Positions 23,198-32,506 of a stretch of DNA of 44,519 nucleotides are shown here, one piece after another. How positions within the stretch are numbered: position 1 is the first letter of the stretch; every line of letters starts with the position of its first letter. A model generated the notes under the pieces. It worked only from the letters and a program-made list of their open reading frames with translations. It was not told where the DNA came from and searched no databases. The position numbers and the translations under genes are program-made. The DNA lies in assembly GCA_001603115.1 (NCBI GenBank), contig LVBG01000026.1:1-44519 (forward strand), given 5' to 3'. The DNA is from Spirochaetales bacterium Spiro_05. GTDB lineage: Bacteria; Spirochaetota; Spirochaetia; Sphaerochaetales; Sphaerochaetaceae.

Positions 23198-25054
23198 GTG
23201 AAAACCTACGCCCCTCGCTCTGCATTTCTTCCTACAACACAAGAAGATTTGCACAATCGGTCCTGGGACCAAATCGACATTGCCTTCATCAGCGCAGATG
23301 CCTACGTTGACCATCCCTCTTTCGGAACAGCCCTACTGGCCAGACTGCTCGAGCGGGAGGGTTATCGTGTGGGTATTATCGCACAACCTTCTTGGAACTC
23401 AACCAAAGATTTTCTCAAAATGGGAAAACCCAGACTCTGCTGCATGATCAGCGGAGGGAATATCGACAGTATGGTATCCCACTATACTGCAAATCAGAAA
23501 ATCCGAAGCGAGGATGAGTACAGTCCAGGAGGCAAAGCAGGCCTTCGGCCCGACCGACCGACACTGGTCTATACTGCCTTGGCCAAGCAAGCCTATGGCA
23601 GTGATATTCCCATAATCATAGGGGGGCTGGAAGCATCACTGCGAAGGCTCAGCCATTATGACTACTGGTCCGATAAGGTACGAAAGCCCATCATCCTCGA
23701 TGCAAAGGCCGATCTTTTGGTCTATGGCATGGGAGAACGACAGACGGTGGAGATAGTCAAACGCCTCGATGCAGGACAAACCATCAAGGAACTGACCGAT
23801 ATCCCCGGCACTGTCCATGTGCTCAGCAAAAAATCCTACGAGCAGCTTCCTGATACACTTCAGATACCCTCCTTTGAGGAAGTCAGTGCACGTGATGCCA
23901 AGTCAAATACCCCCACAGAGGAAGGAAAGAAGGCATATGCCCTCGCCTTCCAGCTGCAGTTGGCACAAGAAAACCCGATACGGGGCAAGCGCATCGTCCA
24001 AGCATGCATGGACCGTGTGGTTGTACAGAACAGGCCGGCTCTGCCATTGGACGAGGCTCAGTTCGATGCGCTCTTTGCCCTGCCTTTCACCCTGGATGCA
24101 CACCCCGACTATGAAAAAGAGGGGGGGGTTCCTGCCCTGACAGAGATTCAGTTCTCCCTTACCAGCAACCGAGGCTGCTTTGGTTCCTGCTCCTTCTGTG
24201 CCATCACCAGCCACCAGGGAAGGATGATCCAGACACGCAGCAAGGACTCATTGCTCAAGGAAGCAAAACGAATGGCCGCGCATCCTCTCTTCAAAGGGTA
24301 TATCCACGACTTGGGAGGACCTACAGCCAACTTCCAAGGTCTGGCTTGCGACCGTCAGCTCACTCATGGACCCTGCCCTGCCAAGGAGTGCCTTTGGCCA
24401 AGCCCCTGTACTAACCTGAAAGACTATCATGCTCGCTATCTGGACCTTTTGGAGAGTCTGGAAGCTATCAAAGGGGTTAAGAAGGTGTTCATTCGCAGCG
24501 GTATCCGCTACGACTACCTGCTTGAGGTCTGTGACGAGCAGACCCGTACCCGCTTCATTCGACATCTGGTACGTCATAACGTCAGCGGACAGCTCAAGGT
24601 TGCCCCTGAGCATGTAAGCCCAGCAGTCCTCGATGCCATGGGAAAACCCAAGGCGGAACTCTTTGATGCTTTCTCTGAGCTCTATCAGGGAGCAACCGAA
24701 GAGGCTGGGAAAAAGCAGTACCTCATTCCCTACTTCATCGCAGCACATCCTGGCAGCACACTTGAGGATGCCATCGAATTGGCTTTGTATTTGCAAAAAA
24801 GTCGATTCATCCCTGATCAGGTACAGGAATTTTATCCAACACCCGGGACAGTCTCTACTTGCATGTACTATACTGGGCTCGATCCACGGATGGGCAAGCG
24901 GTTTGCCGCCATCCATGTCCCCAAGGGACGCGAGCGACACCTGCAACGGGCCCTGCTGCAGTATCAGAAACCTGAAAACCGCCCCTTGGTTCTTGAAGCC
25001 TTGGAAAAAGCAAAGAGAAAGGACTTGGCGAGAGTGCTGCTCGCGAGAAGGTAA
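23198..25054 (+). CDS. ygiQ: YgiQ family radical SAM protein
   Basis: 618 residues from the GTG at 23198; the open frame extends to a TTG at 23132 but without family-like sequence. The family opening, FLPTTQEDL, and AYVDHPSFGTALLARLLE are followed by GGLEASLRRLSHYDYWS. The radical SAM cluster motif is CFGSCSFCAI (Cys-x3-Cys-x2-Cys) near residue 330. APEH in the barrel and a C-terminal DPRMGKRFAAIHVPKGR are also typical. The enzyme binds a 4Fe-4S cluster and cleaves S-adenosylmethionine; the substrate is unknown for the family. Eight consecutive Gs at 24121-24128 are a possible slippage site. The MATE gene follows after four bases. Confidence 0.93.
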   Translation: MKTYAPRSAFLPTTQEDLHNRSWDQIDIAFISADAYVDHPSFGTALLARLLEREGYRVGIIAQPSWNSTKDFLKMGKPRLCCMISGGNIDSMVSHYTANQKIRSEDEYSPGGKAGLRPDRPTLVYTALAKQAYGSDIPIIIGGLEASLRRLSHYDYWSDKVRKPIILDAKADLLVYGMGERQTVEIVKRLDAGQTIKELTDIPGTVHVLSKKSYEQLPDTLQIPSFEEVSARDAKSNTPTEEGKKAYALAFQLQLAQENPIRGKRIVQACMDRVVVQNRPALPLDEAQFDALFALPFTLDAHPDYEKEGGVPALTEIQFSLTSNRGCFGSCSFCAITSHQGRMIQTRSKDSLLKEAKRMAAHPLFKGYIHDLGGPTANFQGLACDRQLTHGPCPAKECLWPSPCTNLKDYHARYLDLLESLEAIKGVKKVFIRSGIRYDYLLEVCDEQTRTRFIRHLVRHNVSGQLKVAPEHVSPAVLDAMGKPKAELFDAFSELYQGATEEAGKKQYLIPYFIAAHPGSTLEDAIELALYLQKSRFIPDQVQEFYPTPGTVSTCMYYTGLDPRMGKRFAAIHVPKGRERHLQRALLQYQKPENRPLVLEALEKAKRKDLARVLLARR

Positions 25055-25058
25055 GAAG

Positions 25059-26420
25059 GTGATCAAAGACATAACGGAACGGAAAGATTTCACCAGCAAG
25101 ATGATTTCCATCGCCTTGCCGGTCATCTTCCAAAGCCTGCTCAACAACTCTCTCTCCTTTGTGGACACCCTGATGATAGGCCAGCTGGGGGAAGCCTCCA
25201 TTGCAGCTGTTGCACTGGCAAACCAGATGTTCTTCCTCATCAGCCTCCTGTTTTTTGGGGTAACCAGCGGCTCGGCCATCTTTCTCTCCCAATATTGGGG
25301 AGCCAAGAATGAGACGAACATCCAACGGGTGCTCGGACTCTCTGTTGCCGTAGCCGGAATCGGTGCTTTTATTTTCGCCCTCGCCTCATTCTTCATTCCC
25401 CGTCAGATCATGTACATCTTCACTACCGAGGAAGTCGTGGTCGCCCATGGCATTTCCTACCTGAAAATCGTGGCGATAAGCTACATCTTCTCAGCCATCA
25501 GCCAGGTACTCGCAACAGCACTGCGCGTTGTGGGCCATGCAAGGATTCCCCTGCTGGTTGCACTTTTCTCCCTTTCCATGAATGCAGTGGGAAACTACCT
25601 GTTGATCTTCGGCATCGGACCCATCCCCGCAATGGGGGTTGCAGGGGCCGCTTATGCAACCGCTGCCAGCCGTCTGGTGGAGGTGGTTGCACTTCTTATC
25701 ATCGTCTACCGCCGCCACCCAGTCCTGGCCATCCGGACAAAAGAGGCCTTCCACTGGAATAAGGCTTTCCTCCTGCATATCGTACCAACCAGTCTTCCTG
25801 TCATCCTCAACGAGTTCTTCTGGGCCTTGGGCATGATCGCATACAAGGTGGCCTACAGCAGAATCGGTATCGAGGCAATTGCCGCCATCAATGTGGCTGA
25901 ATCGATCGGCAATCTCTTCTTCGTCGCCATGATGGGGGTGAGCAACGCCACCCTGATCATGATCGGGGTCAAGATCGGGGAAAAGCAGATCCCCCTGGCA
26001 AAGCTGTATGCCAAACGGTTCATCATTACTGCCTTGATGGTTGGCATCGCCATGGGTCTCTTTGAAGTCATCATCGCTCCGCTTTTCGCCCAATTCTTCA
26101 ATATCAGCGACGAAGTGAGGAGATTGGCAATCCTCTGCCTCTACGTCCATGCCCTGACCATGCCGTTCAAGAGCATCAACATTGTGATCATTGTCGGCAT
26201 CCTGCGCAGCGGAGGCGATACGCGCTACTCCATGTTTGCCGAGATGTTCGGTGTCTGGGCTGTCGGTGTCCCGCTGGCGTTCCTTGGGGCTCTGGTGTTC
26301 CAGCTGGAAATCCATCAGCTCTTCTTGCTTCTGGGGATGGATGAGGTCTCCAAGATGTTCATCGGACTTCATCGCATCAAGAGAGGAACCTGGGTGAATG
26401 ACCTGACCACCGTTCATTGA
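25059..26420 (+). CDS. MATE family efflux transporter
   Basis: A 453-residue inner-membrane antiporter with about twelve hydrophobic segments. The MATE opening, ISIALPVIFQSLLNNSLSFV followed by DTLMIGQLG, and a second-half repeat, PVILNEFFWALGMIAYKVAY, mark the two pseudo-symmetric halves. Members export drugs or metabolites using H+ or Na+ gradients. The start is the GTG at 25059, four bases past the ygiQ stop and behind GAAGGTAAGAAG; the longer frame upstream overlaps ygiQ and is a shadow. Probably co-transcribed with ygiQ. Confidence 0.93.
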   Translation: MIKDITERKDFTSKMISIALPVIFQSLLNNSLSFVDTLMIGQLGEASIAAVALANQMFFLISLLFFGVTSGSAIFLSQYWGAKNETNIQRVLGLSVAVAGIGAFIFALASFFIPRQIMYIFTTEEVVVAHGISYLKIVAISYIFSAISQVLATALRVVGHARIPLLVALFSLSMNAVGNYLLIFGIGPIPAMGVAGAAYATAASRLVEVVALLIIVYRRHPVLAIRTKEAFHWNKAFLLHIVPTSLPVILNEFFWALGMIAYKVAYSRIGIEAIAAINVAESIGNLFFVAMMGVSNATLIMIGVKIGEKQIPLAKLYAKRFIITALMVGIAMGLFEVIIAPLFAQFFNISDEVRRLAILCLYVHALTMPFKSINIVIIVGILRSGGDTRYSMFAEMFGVWAVGVPLAFLGALVFQLEIHQLFLLLGMDEVSKMFIGLHRIKRGTWVNDLTTVH

Positions 26421-26445
26421 CCTCCTGTAGATATGAACGTATAGT
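26417..26445 (+). promoter_or_regulatory. Promoter of the nagA operon
   Basis: TTGACC (26417-26422), 17 nt, TATAGT (26440-26445), about 21 nt before the nagA ATG. The -35 overlaps the stop codon of the MATE gene. Confidence 0.8.
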
Positions 26446-26466
26446 TTATCCAAAGAGAGGTACCGT

Positions 26467-27651
26467 ATGAGTCTGAGAACAGTACTTACCAATGGAACTG
26501 TCGTTACAGGGTATGCAAAACTTAAGAATTGCGCCCTTTATATAGATGAGAAAGGGGAAATCGGGGATATCTTCAACATGCGAAGGCTGGAAGAGAAAGA
26601 CTTTCCCCCCGACACGGTCATGATTGATGTAGGGGGGTCCTACATCATGCCCGGATTCATCGATTCCCACATTCACGGAATTGGTGGTTTTGGCACCGAG
26701 GATTGCAAAGCATCTTCAATTTTGGGAATGAGCGAACGGCTCGCAGACTTCGGAGTCAGTGCGTTCATGCCTACCGTCTACACCGATACCTTGGATAACA
26801 TGCTTGCAAGCATCAAGGCCATTGTGGAGGCCATGGGCAGCGAGCAAGGCGCCAAGATCATGGGGGTCAATCTTGAAGGTCCCTTCATCTCCATGGAGCG
26901 GGTGGGTGCACAGAATCCAGCAGGAGTACTGCCGGTAAACCTGGATGTTTTCAACCAGCTCATAGATGCAGGAAAAGGACATGTCATTTGCATGACGGTA
27001 GCCCCAGAGCTCAAGCACATGCGTGAATTGGCCCTTCTTGCAAGGGAGCGGAACATCATTCTCTTGGCTGGCCATACCGATGCCACGTATGAGAACATCA
27101 TGGAAGGCATGCAGTGCGGCATCTTCCACTCCACCCACTTCTTCAATGCCATGAGCCGGTTGCACCACCGCAACCCGGGAACGGTCGGGGCAATCCTGAT
27201 ACAGCGTGAGATGCAATGCGAGATCATCTGTGACGGAATTCATGTCCACCCTGAGTTGGTGAAGATGCTGCTCAGGGAGAAACCGCTGGACAACATCGTC
27301 ATGGTCACCGACTCCCTCAAGCCGACCAAGCAACGTGCAGGGTCCTGTGTAGCAAACGGCATCGAGTGTGCCGTTGGGGCCGATGGAGCCTTCGTTGCAT
27401 TAAAAGACCCAGATCTTTTCATTGGTTCTGCACTGACCATGTTGCAGGGACTGCGCAATGTCGTGGATTGGGAGGTGCCCATCCAGCAAGCAAGCCAGAT
27501 GAGCGCTACAAACCCTGCCCGTATTTACAACTTCGCCAAGCAAGGCATGTTGGTCCCAGGCTATAAGGCTGATGTCGTCGTTCTGGACGAGAACCTTCAG
27601 ATGAAGGGACTGTTCATCGAAGGAAATCTCATCAGGGACCGATTCGCCTGA
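26467..27651 (+). CDS. nagA: N-acetylglucosamine-6-phosphate deacetylase
   Basis: A 394-residue amidohydrolase converting GlcNAc-6-phosphate to glucosamine-6-phosphate and acetate. Visible family features are IDSHIHGIGGFGTEDC, GVNLEGPFIS (metal Glu), LAGHTDATYENIMEG (His), HSTHFFNAMS (His), DGIHVHPE (substrate His) and the catalytic Asp in MVTDSLKPT. GAGAGG lies six bases before the ATG. It heads an operon with a dipeptidase and an amidotransferase, suggesting amino-sugar and peptide salvage, for example from cell walls in the environment. No nagB is in the window. Confidence 0.95.
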   Translation: MSLRTVLTNGTVVTGYAKLKNCALYIDEKGEIGDIFNMRRLEEKDFPPDTVMIDVGGSYIMPGFIDSHIHGIGGFGTEDCKASSILGMSERLADFGVSAFMPTVYTDTLDNMLASIKAIVEAMGSEQGAKIMGVNLEGPFISMERVGAQNPAGVLPVNLDVFNQLIDAGKGHVICMTVAPELKHMRELALLARERNIILLAGHTDATYENIMEGMQCGIFHSTHFFNAMSRLHHRNPGTVGAILIQREMQCEIICDGIHVHPELVKMLLREKPLDNIVMVTDSLKPTKQRAGSCVANGIECAVGADGAFVALKDPDLFIGSALTMLQGLRNVVDWEVPIQQASQMSATNPARIYNFAKQGMLVPGYKADVVVLDENLQMKGLFIEGNLIRDRFA

Positions 27652-27676
27652 AACTCATCACACAAGGAGCAATTGG

Positions 27677-29122
27677 ATGCAAAAAGCTGTACAAGGCCTG
27701 AAGCCTGAAAGACTCTGGAACTACTTCTCTGACCTTTCTGACATCCCCCGCGAGTCGGGCAATGAGGAAGGGGTACGACAATTCCTGCTCGCCTTCGCCA
27801 AAGAGCATGCGCTTAAGGCGATAGTTGACGATATCGGCAATGTCATCATCCGAAAGAAAGCCTATCCCGGTTACGAGGGTCGCAGCTCGGTTGCTTTGCA
27901 AGGCCATATGGACATGGTGTGCGTCAAGGTCGAAGGAAGCACGCATGATTTTGCCGCCGATCCCATCGAACTGGTACGGGATGGGGACTTTCTGAAGGCC
28001 AATGGAACCACATTGGGAGGAGACAACGGCATCGCCATCGCCCTTGCTCTGGATATCCTTGCCGATCCAGATTGCAAACACGGCCCGCTTGAGGCAATCT
28101 TCACCGTCAGTGAGGAGACAGGCCTCACCGGGGCTTTCAACATTCAGGAAGAGCACGTAGAGAGCAGGCTCATGATCAACCTCGACAGCGAGGAGGAAGG
28201 GGTGCTCTACATTGGGTGTGCCGGGGGAATCGAGGTGGATGCCCAGCTTCCTGTCACCTGGACCAAGCCAGAGCCTACATCGAAGGCCTTCCTGCTCACT
28301 GCAAACGGTATGCTCGGCGGCCACAGTGGTGGGGAGATCCACAAACAGCGTGCGAATGCGATCAAGGTGGCTGCCCGAGCTGTCAGCCAGTTGCCTTCCT
28401 TCCAGATTTTCAAGGCTGAGGGAGGAACCAAGCGTAATGTCATTCCTTCTGTCTGCAGCATTGGTCTGGTTGTAGAAAAGAAGGATGCAACACTGCTTGC
28501 CTCCCTGGTTGCACAAAATCAGAAGGAGTTGAGTCTTGAGTATGCACACAGTGATCCCAACCTCCTGCTGACTCTCACCGAGGTTCCCATGGTAGAGAAA
28601 GCGGTCGCCAAGGAGCAGAGCAAGGCTTTCTTCACTGCTCTCTATGCCGCTCCCCATGGCGTCGATGCCATGAGTATGACCATTCCCGGCATTGTGGAGA
28701 CCTCCTCCAACCTTGCCATTCTCCGTCTTGAGGAGCAGGGCTTCACCGTCATCAGCAGTCATCGCTCATCGGTGCTCTCCGCCCGCGACGACATTGCCCA
28801 TCGCAATGGAGCCATCCTTTCTCTGGCTGGAGCCAAGGTCTCCTATACGGGAGCCTATCCCTCTTGGACACCTAACCCAGCATCGGCTCTGACCGGCTTC
28901 TGTGCCAAAGCGTACGAGCAGTACACCAACAAGAAGCCGAAGATCACAGCCATCCATGCTGGTCTTGAGTGCGGTATCATCAACAGCAGGATCAGCGGGA
29001 TGGATTCGGTCTCCTTCGGTCCTGACATGTATGACGTGCACTCAGTGAAGGAGCGGCTTTGCATCTCATCGGTGGAGCGCATCAGCGGCTTTACCCGCCA
29101 CCTGCTCTCAATCATCGAATGA
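27677..29122 (+). CDS. pepD: Xaa-His dipeptidase (PepD-like, M20 family)
   Basis: A 481-residue zinc aminoacyl-dipeptidase. It has the PepD opening, FSDLSDIPRESGNEEGVRQF, and the M20 metal residues in VALQGHMDMV (His, Asp), LGGDNGIA (bridging Asp), VSEETGLTGA (catalytic Glu pair), NLDSEEEG (Asp) and a late VHSVKERL (His). Such enzymes cleave dipeptides, classically beta-Ala-His and other unspecific pairs, in the cytoplasm. AAGGAG precedes the ATG. It sits 25 nt after nagA and overlaps the next gene at ATGA. Confidence 0.93.
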   Translation: MQKAVQGLKPERLWNYFSDLSDIPRESGNEEGVRQFLLAFAKEHALKAIVDDIGNVIIRKKAYPGYEGRSSVALQGHMDMVCVKVEGSTHDFAADPIELVRDGDFLKANGTTLGGDNGIAIALALDILADPDCKHGPLEAIFTVSEETGLTGAFNIQEEHVESRLMINLDSEEEGVLYIGCAGGIEVDAQLPVTWTKPEPTSKAFLLTANGMLGGHSGGEIHKQRANAIKVAARAVSQLPSFQIFKAEGGTKRNVIPSVCSIGLVVEKKDATLLASLVAQNQKELSLEYAHSDPNLLLTLTEVPMVEKAVAKEQSKAFFTALYAAPHGVDAMSMTIPGIVETSSNLAILRLEEQGFTVISSHRSSVLSARDDIAHRNGAILSLAGAKVSYTGAYPSWTPNPASALTGFCAKAYEQYTNKKPKITAIHAGLECGIINSRISGMDSVSFGPDMYDVHSVKERLCISSVERISGFTRHLLSIIE

Positions 29123-29838
29123 GAAAGCCGGTCATCGGCATTGCCGGAACCTATGAACAGGCTCCGGCAGGCTCTGCCTTTCCCACCCTGCGGAGAATTT
29201 TCACCAACGAGGGATACAGCACCTGCCTCCAAGAGGCGGGTGCTCTGGTCATTCTGCTTCCCCCCACCACTATCAATATCGAGCAACTGGTGCAACTCTG
29301 CGATGGGGTGCTCTTTGCCGGTGGAGCGGATATCGACCCTTCGTGCTATAAGCAAGAAAGATCCCCTCTTTGTGGACCTTCCGACCTTGATACCGATACA
29401 TTTCACCTTGCGCTCTATCATCAGGCACGACAAGCAGGAAAGCCCATACTGGGCATTTGCCGTGGTATGCAACTGATCAACGTGGCAGAGGGAGGAACGC
29501 TGTATCAGGACTATAAAGAGCAAGAAGGCTGGAATATTCACCACCCCGATCTGAAGCATTGGAACTGCCCAAGCCACCCGGTACACATCAGGCAAGACAG
29601 CATACTTTTCTCCATTCTCAAGTCAACAGAACGGGAAGTGAACAGTCTGCATCACCAGCTGGTGGACACCCCTTCTGATGCCTTAAAAATCACAGCTAAT
29701 GTATCTGATGGTTCCATTGAGGCCTTTGAGGCTATCGATGGCCCTTGGTGCGTAGGAGTGCAATGGCATCCGGAAACCTTGGGAATCTCCATGGCTCCTC
29801 TCTTTGAGGCCTTTGCCAGAGAGGCTTCCTTACGGTGA
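29119..29838 (+). CDS. Class-I glutamine amidotransferase-like hydrolase (PuuD-like)
   Basis: 239 residues. Catalytic Cys in ILGICRGMQLINV and His/Glu in VGVQWHPE define the class-I amidotransferase triad; LFAGGADIDPSCY and NSLHHQLVDTP are typical of the gamma-glutamyl-GABA hydrolase / PuuD subgroup. It probably hydrolyses a gamma-glutamyl amide. The ATG at 29119 overlaps the pepD stop (ATGA); the longer frame back to 29059 lies inside pepD. Its 3' end overlaps the convergent lipoprotein gene by 9 nt. Confidence 0.9.
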   Translation: MRKPVIGIAGTYEQAPAGSAFPTLRRIFTNEGYSTCLQEAGALVILLPPTTINIEQLVQLCDGVLFAGGADIDPSCYKQERSPLCGPSDLDTDTFHLALYHQARQAGKPILGICRGMQLINVAEGGTLYQDYKEQEGWNIHHPDLKHWNCPSHPVHIRQDSILFSILKSTEREVNSLHHQLVDTPSDALKITANVSDGSIEAFEAIDGPWCVGVQWHPETLGISMAPLFEAFAREASLR

Positions 29839-32379
29839 CCAAGCCGACCCAGCTTTGTAGCCGACTATGGTCTGGGCATGGTTTATGTTTTTACTGAAAT
29901 TGGCAATATCTTCTTGAGCAACCCCCGTAAGGTCTACCACGTCCTCACCGTTCATCCACGGATCTTCGGTACCAAAAAAGCTTATGGCGTCGATGCCAGT
30001 AGCCAGACAATACCCACTGGCAAGCAGTTGTTGCACGATATCTATCTTTGCCGGGTCATCAAGTACAATGAGCCCCCCCGAGTTCTCCTCAAAGTAGCTG
30101 CCATCACTTTGTCTGCCCCGGTATTGTGCTGCTTCCCGGAACGCCTCTTCCGTTGGCCAGGGATACTCATACCCTTCGAGGCGTTCATCGGGATACTCAT
30201 CATATCCAGTGGTTTTCCAAGTACTCGACCCTATGCGGTTCAATACGGATTGAAGCGCAGCTATTGATGCCCCTGGAGCTTGAGATACCAGGTGGTAACT
30301 GAAATCCGGGCTCATGATCTTATCCTGATACTCGACAGATGGATAGCCGGAACCTGTGGTGCTTTTCACCCACTGTGCACCACTGAGATCCCACCCATGT
30401 TCACGTGCCTCATTGTACGTGTGGATGTAGTAAGCGTTCGTGAAGGCAGCACAGCTTCCCTTCGCCCCCTGGTTGCCTATCGGGGGGAAGTAGGGACTTT
30501 GGGTCCAGTCAACTTCTGAGGGAAGATCACCTGGATACCAGCGGGTACCCACGTCCAAGGTTCTCATGCTCCTCAGTTCAGCTTCAGTGGGAGGGACCAA
30601 TCCCCCTAAGCTTGCGTTGCTCTGACTTCTGCTTCTGCTAGCAGGAGCCTGCAAGGCAAGGATGGACTGGATCTCCTCCTCACTCAGTGAACGTTGGGCA
30701 GGAAGTGACTGAGCCATGGTCCTGCTTCGGCTCTGCGTGCGAAGCAGGGGAAGATGTGAAGGATCCAAATCTCTGCTTGTGCTGATCAGAAAGGTTTTGT
30801 TCTCTCCTGCTGCCACTGTAGGAGAAGAGCCTTCCAGAGGGAACCCAAGGATTTGTGCTGCATCCGCAGGATCAAGCGAATAGTCGTCGTACAACTCCAC
30901 AGAGAAAGAAGAAAGGGTTGCTGTTTCGGTTCCCATTCTGTTATCGATCCTGATGAAGATGTCATTGGTGGCAATATAGGGGGCAAACTCACTGATGTCC
31001 AAGATCATCTTCGTATCTGGGAAGGGATTGGGCCCTCCTGCCAGGACAGGGGCATCATTTTTGATATCAGAGACTGATTGAAGCCGTTTTACCATGAGGG
31101 GATGGCTCGGCTCTCCCACTCCGATGCTGATCAGGCAGGTCTCACGATTTTCGTGAGCCACATCAAAAGAAGCAAGCAAAAAGGGCTCATATACGGTTTG
31201 GCTGGTGTTCAATGAGTAATAAATTTTCAATTTCAGGGCAACCGCGGCATCAAGGGGAAGGTAGTAGGCCCCATCAGGGATATGTTCCCAGTTGCCCTCT
31301 CCCCATGAATTAACAATCTTGAAGGCACCATCCGTCGTGTCTGCATCGCTTTCCGTGAAGAAAACCGAATCGACATACTGTGATGCTGTCCAGTTGTTCT
31401 GGGTGAGCAGCTCTGACTCCTCTGTTCTGAGATGGTACCCTATATACTGAAACCCTTCCAAAGTGCTGACTTGATATGTTAACTGGGGAACACCTTCCAC
31501 TGTCTTGATAAGACCCAAAAGCCAAATCACATCGGTCGGCCATGAGCCATCTTGGGAAGCACCGTAGGTCTGGTTGGGCTGTAGGGTAAAATCGATGGTC
31601 TCCATTGAAAGGAAGAGAACATCCTCTTCCGTGATGTAGGGATCTGATGATGCATAGAAATCAAGAAAGACCGAACCTGAAAAGGCAGCGTTACCTCGAT
31701 TGGTGATGGTGGGAATGGCGATGGTTGCGTTTCCATCTCGGATGTCGGCATCAAAAATCAGCGCGCTGAAATCATCGATCACCCCTTCATGTAAGCGAGC
31801 ATGCGCAACGTAGCAGTTCCCAGCTACCAGATCGGGCCCATCGGAGCCCAGGATCTCTCCAAGAAAGAACCTATCATCCTGTACCAGCTTATGTCTGACA
31901 TGAACCGTATTGCCTACTGATAGCGAAGGGAGGGATTGGGAGAGTCCTGTGCAAGCTTGCCAGTTGTTCCCGTCGTCTGTGCTGTACTCATACTGGTCAG
32001 AGACATGATAGAGCCTTCGGTCGACCACTGAAAGGGTTGGGGAGAAGTGGGGAGTACCCCGCACGATGTAGTTCCAGCTTTTTCGTTGCACAACCTTATC
32101 ACTGCTGTCGATTGCAATGGCTTGCACCTGTGTTGTCTTGGTGAGGGTGATGGGAGTTGTGTAGCGAGGGCTGTCCAAGGTAGGAAGTGACCCGTCGGTC
32201 GTGTAATGGATCGCCTTGGAATGGTTGCTTGAAAGGGTGATTGCGATTGGCTGCAGATAAGTGCCCGCTTGCCGGGAACTTTGCAGCACTCCCGGCGGTG
32301 AGTACAGCAGATCACAGGCAATGAAGAGCAGTGTACAGATAGAGACAATGAGAATCTTGATCGTCCGAGCGTTTTGCAT
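29830..32379 (-). CDS. Large lipoprotein with permuted papain-family (C1) peptidase motifs
   Basis: 849 residues. A lipoprotein signal (LLFIAC, Cys22) is followed by a chitobiase/CHB_HEX-type beta domain (about 28-109) and a CARDB-like beta region (about 180-300). Next comes FKIVNSWGEG, the papain Asn motif, with N357, and a beta domain typical of the tail of bacterial C1 proteins. A Ser/Arg-rich linker (about 545-600) leads to the papain N-terminal part, PIGNQGAKGSCAAF, with oxyanion Gln637 and nucleophile Cys643, and finally NHAQTIVGY with His834, 16 residues before the stop. All catalytic residues are present but the order is Asn - Gln/Cys - His instead of Gln/Cys - His - Asn. AGGGG precedes the ATG. 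Confidence 0.75.
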   Translation of the reverse strand: MQNARTIKILIVSICTLLFIACDLLYSPPGVLQSSRQAGTYLQPIAITLSSNHSKAIHYTTDGSLPTLDSPRYTTPITLTKTTQVQAIAIDSSDKVVQRKSWNYIVRGTPHFSPTLSVVDRRLYHVSDQYEYSTDDGNNWQACTGLSQSLPSLSVGNTVHVRHKLVQDDRFFLGEILGSDGPDLVAGNCYVAHARLHEGVIDDFSALIFDADIRDGNATIAIPTITNRGNAAFSGSVFLDFYASSDPYITEEDVLFLSMETIDFTLQPNQTYGASQDGSWPTDVIWLLGLIKTVEGVPQLTYQVSTLEGFQYIGYHLRTEESELLTQNNWTASQYVDSVFFTESDADTTDGAFKIVNSWGEGNWEHIPDGAYYLPLDAAVALKLKIYYSLNTSQTVYEPFLLASFDVAHENRETCLISIGVGEPSHPLMVKRLQSVSDIKNDAPVLAGGPNPFPDTKMILDISEFAPYIATNDIFIRIDNRMGTETATLSSFSVELYDDYSLDPADAAQILGFPLEGSSPTVAAGENKTFLISTSRDLDPSHLPLLRTQSRSRTMAQSLPAQRSLSEEEIQSILALQAPASRSRSQSNASLGGLVPPTEAELRSMRTLDVGTRWYPGDLPSEVDWTQSPYFPPIGNQGAKGSCAAFTNAYYIHTYNEAREHGWDLSGAQWVKSTTGSGYPSVEYQDKIMSPDFSYHLVSQAPGASIAALQSVLNRIGSSTWKTTGYDEYPDERLEGYEYPWPTEEAFREAAQYRGRQSDGSYFEENSGGLIVLDDPAKIDIVQQLLASGYCLATGIDAISFFGTEDPWMNGEDVVDLTGVAQEDIANFSKNINHAQTIVGYKAGSAWSP

Positions 32380-32408
32380 GAAACCCCTGGGGTGCGCAGG
32401 ATGGTCTC

Positions 32409-32437
32409 AGCATACCAAACACATTTGTACAATTCAA
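32409..32437 (-). promoter_or_regulatory. Promoter of the C1-peptidase lipoprotein gene
   Basis: On the minus strand TTGAAT (32437-32432), 17 nt, TATGCT (32414-32409), about 30 nt before the ATG at 32379. Confidence 0.6.
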
Positions 32438-32452
32438 GAAAATTGACTGGAT

Positions 32453-32497
32453 GGGGAGAAGAAAATGGCTGCTGAACGGAGGGCCCGACCAGCAGCC
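32453..32497 (-). terminator. Terminator of the flavodiiron gene
   Basis: Read on the minus strand, GGCTGCTG and CAGCAGCC (arms at 32490-32497 and 32467-32474) form an 8-bp stem with a 15-nt loop, followed by ATTTTCTTCTC. Confidence 0.7.
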
Positions 32498-32506
32498 TTG
32501 TGATTG

